A program made the translations under genes and the position numbers. Shown here in pieces: positions 57,197-64,000 of a stretch of DNA of 64,000 bases (position 1 is the first letter of the stretch; each line of letters starts with the position of its first letter). The DNA comes from Dendronalium phyllosphericum CENA369 (GTDB lineage Bacteria > Cyanobacteriota > Cyanobacteriia > Cyanobacteriales > Nostocaceae): assembly GCF_016056275.1 (NCBI RefSeq), contig NZ_JAECZA010000338.1, positions 2,757-66,756 on the forward strand. The letters run 5' to 3'. Under the pieces are notes generated by a model, which did not search any database, was not told where the DNA came from, and saw nothing but the letters and a program-made list of their open reading frames with translations.

Positions 57197-58627
57197 ATGG
57201 ACTTTGAAACAGCATTCAAAATATTAGATGCAGCAGTTGTTGCCCAGACAAAAAGACATCTGAAAGATATTGAAGTGGCAATACTTCGTAGTTCTTGGCA
57301 AGGGAAAAAGTATGACGAGATTGCCCAAACTCATGGTTACACAACTGAATACCTACAGCATGATGTTGGCCCTAAGCTATGGCAGATGCTGTCACAAGCA
57401 TTTGGAGAAAAAGTCAGTAAAAAGAATTTTCAAGCAGCACTAGAGCGGCAGCGGCTTTCTAGCACTGCGGCTTCACCAAAACAGTTAGAGACTATTTTCC
57501 AGCCCCAAAAGCTGATGTCATCTTCACAATTAGAAATGGAGAAAATGACATCCGACAATTCAGTTTCTCAAGCAAATGGGTCAGCAACTATAGTTGCAGA
57601 ACCAGAATTACCAGTAGGTCAAGTTCCTTTGATTTCTAGCTTTTATATTGAACGCCCTCCAATTGAAGAGCGCTGTTATCAAGAAATTTTGCATTCAGGT
57701 GCGCTAATTCGCATCAAAGCACCCGGACAGATGGGCAAAACATCGCTGATGGCTAGAATTCTCGATGAAGCTAGAAACCAAGGCTGTCAAACAGTACCCT
57801 TAAGCTTTCATTTAGCAGATAAAGCAGTTTTTGGGAGCTTAGACACATTTTTACGCTGGTTTTGTGAAAGTGTTGGTAGGAAACTGAAGCAACTTCATCA
57901 GTTAAATGATTATTGGAGTATGTATGGCAGTAAGGATAAAACTACTGCTTACTTTGAAGAGTGTTTATTAGAAGAAATCGACAGCCCATTAGTAGTTAGT
58001 TTAGATGGAGTCGATCGCATCTTTCCATATCCTGACATTGCCGAAGACTTTTTTAGTTTGTTGCGGGCCTGGTATGAGTATGCTAAGTATGGCGATCGCA
58101 GTAGCGAACTTTGGAAAAAACTCCGGCTAGTTTTGGTACATTCCAAAGAAGTTTATATTCCGCTAAATATCAATCAGTCTCCCTTTAATGTGGGGTTAAG
58201 CGTTGAATTACCAGAGTTTAGTGCCGCACAAGTCCAAGTTTTAGTTGAGCGTCATCAAGGACTAAATTGGACTGATACTCAACTCAAAAAACTGATGGAC
58301 ATGGTAGGAGGACATCCCTACTTAGTACGACTAGCTCTTTATCGCGTTCAACACCAGGACATCACACTTGAGCAGTTGTTACAAACAGCCCCAACGGAAG
58401 CCGGAATTTACAGCGACCATCTCCGAGGACATTTGTGTAATCTCGAACATCATCCCAATTTAGCAGCAGCTTTTAGCCAAGTTGCGAACAGTTTAGTACC
58501 AACAGAACTAGACTCGGAGTCAGCTTTTAAATTACATAGTATGGGTTTAGTAATCTATTCTCATGAAAATAAAGTGATGCCACGCTGCGATTTGTACCGC
58601 CAATATTTCCAAAATCGCCTTAGTTAG
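57197..58627 (+). CDS. vMAP-N / AAA-type STAND-like ATPase
   Basis: A 476-residue protein. Its first ~85 residues match the vWA-MoxR-associated N-terminal helix-turn-helix domain: LDAAVVAQTKRHLKDIEVAI, LRSSWQGKKYDEIAQTHGY and LWQMLSQAFGEKVSKKNF. After a ~60-residue linker an AAA-like ATPase follows, with SSFYIERPPIEERCYQEIL, Walker A in KAPGQMGKTSLMARILDEA, and Walker B-like PLVVSLDGVDRIF. The last part is the MVGGHPYLVRLALYRV winged region typical of this group. Unlike many relatives it has no C-terminal WD40, TPR or protease module. The role is unknown; such proteins are suspected in conflict or signalling systems. Confidence 0.82.
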   Translation: MDFETAFKILDAAVVAQTKRHLKDIEVAILRSSWQGKKYDEIAQTHGYTTEYLQHDVGPKLWQMLSQAFGEKVSKKNFQAALERQRLSSTAASPKQLETIFQPQKLMSSSQLEMEKMTSDNSVSQANGSATIVAEPELPVGQVPLISSFYIERPPIEERCYQEILHSGALIRIKAPGQMGKTSLMARILDEARNQGCQTVPLSFHLADKAVFGSLDTFLRWFCESVGRKLKQLHQLNDYWSMYGSKDKTTAYFEECLLEEIDSPLVVSLDGVDRIFPYPDIAEDFFSLLRAWYEYAKYGDRSSELWKKLRLVLVHSKEVYIPLNINQSPFNVGLSVELPEFSAAQVQVLVERHQGLNWTDTQLKKLMDMVGGHPYLVRLALYRVQHQDITLEQLLQTAPTEAGIYSDHLRGHLCNLEHHPNLAAAFSQVANSLVPTELDSESAFKLHSMGLVIYSHENKVMPRCDLYRQYFQNRLS

Positions 58628-58737
58628 CTATAAATTAGCTGTCAGTTTTAAGTAGGTGGACATCATTAAATGTAAAATGCCAACCAGTGAAACCCTGTCA
58701 TAAGCTGGCATTTACCTTCAGCATAGCTGCCTTCTGC

Positions 58738-58846
58738 CTTCTACTTAATAATCTACTCCCCGTTTTAGTTCTACCTCTAGATTCCAGTTCTCCACATTTC
58801 CAGCCATCGCTTCTACTTAATAATCTACTCCCCGTTTTAGTTCTAC
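58738..58846. repeat. 37-bp direct repeat duplicating the 3' end of the CobO-like gene
   Basis: CTTCTACTTAATAATCTACT, continuing through CCCCGTTTTAGTTCTAC, occurs at 58738-58774 and again at 58810-58846. The second copy covers the last codons and stop of the CobO-like gene (LKRGVDY). The copies are 35 bases apart. Confidence 0.9.
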
Positions 58847-59956
58847 ACCTTGATTGGCATAGTGTTTGTGGCAGTAAACTTCAGAGTGAACGCTAGCCAA
58901 GTCAAAGTAAGCCGGTTGATTTTGGCAGCGACCAGTAATAATAATTTCGGTGTCGCGGGGTTTGCGGAGTAAAGCTTGGACAATGGGTTCTACGGGAAGT
59001 AGTTCTAGGTCAACGGTAGGATTGAGTTCGTCAAGGATGATGGTTTTGTACAGTCCAGAAGCGATCGCTATTTTGGCAATTTCCCAGCCGCGCTCGGCTT
59101 CGACATAATCTAATTCTTGTCGGGAATTGCGCCAGACGATCGCATCTCGACCGCAGCGTTGATGATCTACCACCTCTGGATATGACTGCTGTAAAGCCGC
59201 GATCGCTGCATCTTCTGTATAGCCGCTACCACCTTTGAGCCACTGCATAATCAACACGCGAGTCGAACCTGGATGATTTATTCCCCTACCTATGGCCTGC
59301 AAAGCTTTACCCAAAGCGCTGGTAGACTTACCTTTACCCGCACCAGTATAAATTTCAATCCCCTGAATAAATAGTGCTTTAGCTGTGGGATGATCTTGGG
59401 GTTTCATTTCTGAATGCAAATCCGCAATATCGAGCAACTTGTGTGGTGCGGCGCGTCCTGTGGCAATGATTTCCAATTCCTGGGGTTTGGATTTTAACGT
59501 CCGTACCACTTCATCTACTGGCAGCAAACCTAAATCGAGGACGGGGTTAATTTCATCTAAGACGACAACCGAATACAAACCAGAGGCGATCGCACCTTTA
59601 GCTACATCCCAACCCCGCGCGGCTTCAGCTCGGTCGAAGGCAGTAATTTCCTCCGGCCCAAAAAATTCTGCTCTCCCAGTACGAACCTGATCGATTAAAT
59701 GAGGAAAACCGCGCTGTAATGCGGCAATTGCACCATCTTCGTCATAATCGCGTTCTGGGCCTTTTAAAAACCGCAGCAGTAAAACTCGGTTGGAATTGCT
59801 GGGTGTATTTATCCCTAAGCCAATCGAGCGCAAAACCACACCTAAAGCCGCTTGAGATTTACCTTTTCCCGCACCATCGTAAACGTGAATTTGACCAATG
59901 AGCCTTTCAGAACGCACTTGTGCCGTGCGAATACCGATGCCGTTCCTTGTCATCAT
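58817..59956 (-). CDS. cobO: Tandem-duplicated cob(I)yrinic acid a,c-diamide adenosyltransferase
   Basis: CobO/BtuR attaches the 5'-deoxyadenosyl group to cobalt in vitamin B12 coenzyme synthesis. The usual enzyme is about 200 residues; this product has 379 and contains two complete copies. Copy 1 (about 20-190) has the P-loop YDGAGKGKSQAALG, RVLLLRFLKG, GWDVAKGAIASGLYSVVVLD and EIIATGR. Copy 2 (about 200-375) has YTGAGKGKSTSALGKALQAI, RVLIMQWLKG, GWEIAKIAIASGLYKTIILD and EIIITGR. Both P-loops look intact. The two-domain form is known in cyanobacteria; whether both halves are active is unknown. The last codons are repeated downstream. Confidence 0.9.
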   Translation of the reverse strand: MMTRNGIGIRTAQVRSERLIGQIHVYDGAGKGKSQAALGVVLRSIGLGINTPSNSNRVLLLRFLKGPERDYDEDGAIAALQRGFPHLIDQVRTGRAEFFGPEEITAFDRAEAARGWDVAKGAIASGLYSVVVLDEINPVLDLGLLPVDEVVRTLKSKPQELEIIATGRAAPHKLLDIADLHSEMKPQDHPTAKALFIQGIEIYTGAGKGKSTSALGKALQAIGRGINHPGSTRVLIMQWLKGGSGYTEDAAIAALQQSYPEVVDHQRCGRDAIVWRNSRQELDYVEAERGWEIAKIAIASGLYKTIILDELNPTVDLELLPVEPIVQALLRKPRDTEIIITGRCQNQPAYFDLASVHSEVYCHKHYANQGVELKRGVDY

Positions 59957-60030
59957 CTCTAAATGCTGTAACGTCGCAGTTCTTAATCTTACCTAACCTC
60001 TTGCATTACCAGTTAACTAATAGTGCTGAG

Positions 60031-60085
60031 TGCTGGGTGCTGAGTTAGGAGTTAGTTGTCAGTTGTCAGTTGTTAGTGGTCATTA
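60031..60085. repeat. Heptamer repeats between cobO and fraC
   Basis: GCTGAGTGCTGGGTGCTGAG and then GTTAGTTGTCAGTTGTCAGT are head-to-tail STRR-type heptamers (GTGCTGA, GTCAGTT). No gene lies here. Confidence 0.7.
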
Positions 60086-60157
60086 GTCAGAAGGCAGAAG
60101 TCGCAAGTTATTCTCCCCCTGCCCCTCCGCCCGTCCATATTAATCAGGAGAAATAGG

Positions 60158-60185
60158 GGTATACTGGCATACCAAGATGGTATGC
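60158..60185 (+). promoter_or_regulatory. NtcA-type site and overlapping palindrome upstream of fraC
   Basis: GTATACTGGCATAC (60159-60172) matches the NtcA consensus GTA-N8-TAC exactly. It overlaps a 7-bp inverted repeat GCATACC-AAGAT-GGTATGC (60167-60185). The fraC ATG is about 100 bases downstream. A -10 (GATAAT, 60200-60205) is 27 bases away, more than the usual 22, so a classical NtcA-activated promoter is not assured. Confidence 0.5.
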
Positions 60186-60269
60186 GATCGCCAAAAGGAG
60201 ATAATTACTCCCACTATACTCATTATCACAGCTATACTCTCTAAAGTTAACCTCTACCATTAACCCTTT

Positions 60270-60809
60270 ATGTTTGAAGATTTTGCTATTCCTCGAGTTT
60301 GGCCCATTGGCGCAATTTTGTTTAATTTTTTATTTTTACTGATTGCCATTCCTATAGAAGCGTATATTTTCAATAAAAGGCTACAATTTGACAAAAAAAC
60401 CAGCACTTTTTATGCCATTTCTGTAAATTGCTTTTCTGGTGCTATTGGTTGGACTATCTTTTTTCTCTTAGAACCTAGATTACCCGTAATGTTGAAATCG
60501 GAATTAATTAGTTATGTATTTTTTAATAATTTTAGAGCGTCTAATACACCAAGTGTTTTAATTTTAACTGCTTTTATAATTTTCTTTATAACTATAATCT
60601 TGAAATTCTTTCTTTTACAACTGTTCGTATTTTCGTTAACTGAAGGAGGTAAAAAGGAGGAAGAAGTAGTAGAAACGCGTAAACGCCCGCGATGGCGAGT
60701 TGCTAATAAGGTGAGATTTCAAAGTACAAATTTAGTTACTACTACATTAATAGCAAATGCACTAAGTTACAGTGCTATTACTTTTATTTTGTTGATTCGT
60801 AATAGATAA
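60270..60809 (+). CDS. fraC: Filament integrity protein FraC
   Basis: FraC is a membrane protein of the intercellular septa needed to keep filaments whole and for intercellular molecular exchange in heterocyst formers. The 179-residue product has four hydrophobic segments ([77 protein letters not shown]) with a Lys/Glu-rich cytoplasmic stretch ([20 protein letters not shown]) between. Length equals the Anabaena protein. It is the first gene of the conserved fraC-fraD-fraE operon, which names all three with confidence. Confidence 0.92.
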   Translation: MFEDFAIPRVWPIGAILFNFLFLLIAIPIEAYIFNKRLQFDKKTSTFYAISVNCFSGAIGWTIFFLLEPRLPVMLKSELISYVFFNNFRASNTPSVLILTAFIIFFITIILKFFLLQLFVFSLTEGGKKEEEVVETRKRPRWRVANKVRFQSTNLVTTTLIANALSYSAITFILLIRNR

Positions 60810-60865
60810 AATTAACTTAATTCATAATAGAAAGATTACAAAGTGAGGCGTTTTAGGTGTAAATT

Positions 60866-61897
60866 ATGAATTCATTAATCAAAGATGCATTTGGTTTATT
60901 TGGACTTGTTGATGTCGTTTATAAACGACTTAAAGAGATATTCGTTCCCAAGCAAGCATATTCATGGCAGACATTTATTTACCTGAGTATATACTCTTGG
61001 ATTCTTTCATATTTTGCTATAGGTTATATACGAGATATAATTGCTTTTTTTGGTTGGTTATTTTTAATTGCTGGTACTGCTTGGTATACCACCGAAGATC
61101 CTTTAAGAGTTCCTGGTACTTTTATGCCAGTAGGCGCAGTAATAACCGGATTCTTAGTCAGTGTTTTTGCATTTGGAAACGAACGGGATGGAATTACATC
61201 AAATACAATCGTTCTTTGGCCGACAATTTCGGCATTAATTACAGCAATTCCAGAATTTTTTGAAGGTACTGGTACTGATTCAAAAGCTCAGATACCTAAA
61301 CCACAAGTTCGCCAAAAAATAACAATTTTAGTTGCTAGTTGCATGATCTTAAGTTGCTGGCTTCAGTTTTACTTCGTCGTGGACAATTGGTTAAAAGAAT
61401 ATCCCAGTTTGTCAGCAGATAATTTTCGGCGTAGTACTTTCGTACTCAGTACAGAAAAAGCAGAACCAGTACCAATAAATGGTCTTGTAATTTTAGATAG
61501 ACTTCAACCTTTAGTTGAACAAGAAATTGGTGAAAGACCTTGGTCAGAGGTCGAGAGATGGTTGCTAGATGCGAAAAAGCGAGTAGGAAATTTGGGTCAG
61601 CAAGTAATAAACAGAAATCTTGCAAAATATGAAGAGAAAGAATTATGGCGTGTTGAACCGCGCGTAGTCAACACCAAGTCTGGATATACATTAGATTTGC
61701 TGAGTATCTGGATAGGGCCGAGTTACAACCCACGAGGCTACTACCTGAAGAAATCTTGTCGAATTGAACCAATTGCAATATCTGCAACAAACCGCAACAC
61801 AACTGTTAATCAATTAGATGATAAAAACACAGTTGCAGAAATTGAATGCGATCGCTTGAGTAAATTAATCGCTGGAGCGCCACCACCGCAGCAGTGA
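60866..61897 (+). CDS. fraD: Filament integrity / septal junction protein FraD
   Basis: FraD is a septum-located membrane protein; in Anabaena it is a component of the septal junction plug. The 343-residue product has five membrane segments in the first 170 residues (for example FIYLSIYSWILSYFAIGYI and IAFFGWLFLIAGTAWYTTED). A periplasmic domain of about 165 residues follows, with TFVLSTEKAEPVPINGLVIL and WIGPSYNPRGYYLKKSCRIE. Length matches the known protein. It starts 56 bases after fraC. Confidence 0.93.
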   Translation: MNSLIKDAFGLFGLVDVVYKRLKEIFVPKQAYSWQTFIYLSIYSWILSYFAIGYIRDIIAFFGWLFLIAGTAWYTTEDPLRVPGTFMPVGAVITGFLVSVFAFGNERDGITSNTIVLWPTISALITAIPEFFEGTGTDSKAQIPKPQVRQKITILVASCMILSCWLQFYFVVDNWLKEYPSLSADNFRRSTFVLSTEKAEPVPINGLVILDRLQPLVEQEIGERPWSEVERWLLDAKKRVGNLGQQVINRNLAKYEEKELWRVEPRVVNTKSGYTLDLLSIWIGPSYNPRGYYLKKSCRIEPIAISATNRNTTVNQLDDKNTVAEIECDRLSKLIAGAPPPQQ

Positions 61898-62030
61898 GAA
61901 GGAGGGGTGGGGGAGCTGGGGGAGATGAGGGAGATGAGGGAGATGAGGGAGTGAGGGAGAATAACTTGCGACTTGCGGCTTCTGCCTCCTGCCTTCTGAC
62001 TAATGACCACTGACAACTGACAACTAACCA

Positions 62031-62810
62031 ATGACTATCAATAGAATTTTTGTAATTGCCAAAAATGTGTTTCAGGAAGTGGTACGCGATCGCATCCTAT
62101 ATATTATCGGTTTTTATACTCTCATATTTGGTGTTTCTCTCCGCGTACTGCCTGAATTTGCTGCCTCAACTGAAAACAAAATGCTTTTAGACTTTGGGAT
62201 GGTAGCAATGAGTGTAATTATCTTGATTGTTACTATCTTTATTGGTACGGGATTAATCAATAAAGAAATTGAAAAACGCACTATTTTGGTGTTAGTCGCT
62301 AAACCAATTAGCCGCAGCGAAATTATTACTGGCAAGTTTTTAGGTTTATCGGCTGTGATAGCTGTACTTGTCACCAGTATGACAGGGATTTACTTACTAT
62401 TTTTACAAATTGCTAATATTCCTCATCCTACAGTCAGTATTTTAATTGCTGCCGTTTTTCTATTTTTACAGTTATCTTTGATTGCCGCTGTAGCTATTAC
62501 TTTTGGTGTATTTACTAGTTCCTTGTTGGCAATCGTTTTAACATTTGCAGTGTATCTGATGGGTAATATTACTCAAGATTTAGTCCAATTTGGTCGTCTG
62601 TCTCACAACCCGATTATCCAAATTTTTGCTCAAATCTTGTATCTTATATTGCCAGATTTATCTCGATTAGATTTAAAGAATGATGCTGTTTATGGTTTAC
62701 ATGCACTGCCCGATTTTACAGCACTAACTATCAATCTAGGTTATGGCTTAATTTATAGTGTCATGCTGTTAGCGATCGCTATTTTTATCTTCTCAAGACG
62801 CGAGTTTTAA
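62031..62810 (+). CDS. fraE: FraE, ABC-2 type membrane permease of the fra operon
   Basis: FraE resembles ABC-2 transporter permeases and is needed for heterocyst maturation in Anabaena. The 259-residue product has six hydrophobic segments and the typical INKEIEKRTILVLVAKPISR motif after the second. GKFLGLSAVIAVLVTSMTGI follows, and ALTINLGYGLIYSVMLLAIA lies near the end. The ATPase partner is not encoded here. The 133-base gap after fraD contains STRR heptamers (GACAACTGACAACTAAC). Confidence 0.9.
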   Translation: MTINRIFVIAKNVFQEVVRDRILYIIGFYTLIFGVSLRVLPEFAASTENKMLLDFGMVAMSVIILIVTIFIGTGLINKEIEKRTILVLVAKPISRSEIITGKFLGLSAVIAVLVTSMTGIYLLFLQIANIPHPTVSILIAAVFLFLQLSLIAAVAITFGVFTSSLLAIVLTFAVYLMGNITQDLVQFGRLSHNPIIQIFAQILYLILPDLSRLDLKNDAVYGLHALPDFTALTINLGYGLIYSVMLLAIAIFIFSRREF

Positions 62811-62814
62811 TATT

Positions 62815-62970
62815 TGTCAGTGGTCAGTGGTCAGTTGTCAGTTGTCAGTTGCTATAAACTATGGCAATTGTCTTTGATTCGTGAATAATGAGAGGAAAGA
62901 TAGAGGCTTTTCACAACTCATTTATATAACTACTATGTAGTAACTCTTGACAACTGACAACTGACAACTA
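62815..62970. repeat. Inverted STRR pair flanking ~100 bp downstream of fraE
   Basis: GTCAGTTGTCAGTTGTCAGTT (62830-62850) faces TTGACAACTGACAACTGACAA (62947-62967). The arms form a stem of about 20 bp around a 100-base interior with no gene. It lies between the convergent fraE and pentapeptide genes and could stop or trim both transcripts. It could also be a small mobile unit. Confidence 0.75.
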
Positions 62971-62974
62971 ACTA

Positions 62975-63634
62975 TTATTCAAAAATAGCTATTTGAGGGT
63001 CATAAATTGTACCATCCGGCATGATAGTATCCCGTAGCTTTGCATAGATGATTTTTGCTTGGGAAAGGTTAGCTTTGCTCAAGTTGGTTTTTGTTAAGTT
63101 TGCCCATGTCAGGTCTGCACCAGTTAAGTTAACCTCAGTTAAATTTGCTTCGAGTAGCATTGCTCCACACAATTTTGCTCCTGCGAGATTTGCTTTAACT
63201 AAATTGGCTTCAATCAAAGATGCTTCAATTAATGTGGCTGCACTCAAATCGGCTTCACTTAAGTCTGCGTCACACAAAGAAGCTCCCCAAAGTTTACTAC
63301 CACTGCACTGCGATCGCCATAAAAAAGCCCTACACAAATTTGTGTTAGTTAAATCAGCATTAGTCAGATTTACTTCCGACAAAGAAGCTTCAGATAAATT
63401 GGCTTCGCATAAATTAGCTTGCCTTAAATTTGCTCCATTGAGGTTAGCACCAGTTAGAACACAACCAGATAAATTGGCTTCTTGTAAATCTGCTCCTATC
63501 AAGTCAACACCACTTAAATCAACTGCTATCAGGTCGATCCCACTCAAATCGCATCTACTGAAATCTTTGCGCTGACAAAATTTATTTTTGATTTGGCTTA
63601 GGATTAATTCCTTTTTGTCAGCATAATTTCTCAT
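62975..63634 (-). CDS. Pentapeptide-repeat protein
   Basis: A 219-residue protein of about 35 tandem pentapeptides A(D/N)L(S/T)x. Examples are DLSGVDLIGADLQEANLSGC, ANLSEASLSEVNLTNADLTN and ANLTEVNLTGADLTWANLTK. It should fold as a right-handed quadrilateral beta-helix. There is no signal peptide or catalytic domain; a leader of about 25 residues precedes the repeats (YADKKELILSQIKNKFCQRK). Such proteins are expanded in cyanobacteria and mostly of unknown role. It converges on fraE. Confidence 0.9.
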   Translation of the reverse strand: MRNYADKKELILSQIKNKFCQRKDFSRCDLSGIDLIAVDLSGVDLIGADLQEANLSGCVLTGANLNGANLRQANLCEANLSEASLSEVNLTNADLTNTNLCRAFLWRSQCSGSKLWGASLCDADLSEADLSAATLIEASLIEANLVKANLAGAKLCGAMLLEANLTEVNLTGADLTWANLTKTNLSKANLSQAKIIYAKLRDTIMPDGTIYDPQIAIFE

Positions 63635-64000
63635 AGGATTTACCTCAGAGTGTAAATAGGCGCAAAGGTCAATTGTGAAAGTTACTGTATATTGAGATTA
63701 CACCGCAAAAGTTAATTAGTTAAAGCAAAAATCAGCAATAAATTCTGAAAAAATCCGGAAGCTACGGAAAATCCCCAATCTCAAGAGTCCACACAACAAA
63801 AAACACTGACATAAGTCAGGAAAAATTAATAATGTAAAAAAATTTATTATTAAAAGTTAATAGCTAACACAGCAGATAAATTGTCTGGCTTGCAATAGCA
63901 GAACTTAATAATTTTATGAAAGATTCCTTTTTTTCATCGAACACTGAAAAAAAATAAATCTTTGCTCAACCCCTATCCACAGGAGGATTTATTTAGCTTC
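63635..64000. other. AT-rich right edge, no gene
   Basis: No gene is seen. The last bases contain AGGAGGATTT (63980-63990), an excellent ribosome-binding site, without a start codon before the window ends, so a plus-strand gene may begin just outside. Confidence 0.45.

Noticed and set aside
62815-62970. Repeated GTCAGTT/CTGACAA units considered as a CRISPR array
   Set aside because: Units are 7 bp, contiguous and without unique spacers; they are STRR heptamers.

Overview
The window comes from the chromosome of a filamentous, most likely heterocyst-forming cyanobacterium of the Nostoc/Anabaena type. The signs are abundant HIP1 octamers (GCGATCGC), a complete allophycocyanin core operon (apcE-apcA-apcB-apcC), the split cyanobacterial ATP synthase operon without beta and epsilon, the filament-integrity operon fraC-fraD-fraE, a tmRNA whose tag starts ANNIVKFARK, and intergenic spacers packed with heptanucleotide (STRR-type) repeats. 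No complete insertion sequence, prophage, CRISPR array or ordinary tRNA was recognised.

Layout. 1-7.3 kb: the 3' end of a heptad-repeat gene, prmA, a class D beta-lactamase-like gene, an AbiEii-type nucleotidyltransferase with a small partner, an Rpn-type nuclease, a 2OG-Fe(II) oxygenase, an FAD oxidoreductase and a membrane protein. 7.3-13.5 kb: a P450 gene interrupted by one in-frame TAA, ilvD, an 11-copy 21-bp tandem repeat, a lipoprotein methyltransferase and an amino acid permease. 13.7-20.5 kb: an Slt-type lytic transglycosylase, a PadR regulator with palindromic operators, a decayed UbiD-like fragment, a UbiH-type hydroxylase and a seven-blade FG-GAP protein. 20.7-25 kb: a housekeeping run on the minus strand (prfB with a +1 programmed frameshift, a 51-aa DUF3285 gene, ybeY, dgkA, trpG/pabA, an MBL-fold protein). 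25-30 kb: phycobilisome core genes. 30.5-34.8 kb: a secreted protein, comB, an antitoxin with a broken VapC, a methyltransferase, a PEP-CTERM protein and a decayed copy of the methyltransferase tail. 35-41.4 kb: the ATP synthase operon, closed by a strong terminator. 41.4-43.5 kb: a PD-(D/E)XK protein, yefM-yoeB and ssrA.

44-50.4 kb is the most unusual stretch. It holds an isochorismatase-like protein lacking the usual catalytic Asp, a PAS histidine kinase, and a 1261-aa fusion of a NodU/CmcH-type O-carbamoyltransferase with an N6/N5-type methyltransferase (NPPF motif). 50.6-64 kb: a thioredoxin-like photosystem I accumulation factor, hicA-hicB, aquaporin, a MITE-like element, a DUF4336 protein, accB, a vMAP-N/AAA STAND-like ATPase, a tandem-duplicated BtuR/CobO adenosyltransferase, fraCDE preceded by an exact GTA-N8-TAC (NtcA-type) motif, and a pentapeptide-repeat protein.

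How the parts fit. Energy and light harvesting (atp, apc), multicellularity (fra), translation and ribosome quality control (prmA, prfB, ybeY, ssrA) and amino acid, fatty acid and cobalamin metabolism (ilvD, trpG, accB, cobO) form the conserved backbone. Toxin-antitoxin pairs, gene remnants, tail duplications and repeat-rich spacers mark the more fluid segments between them.
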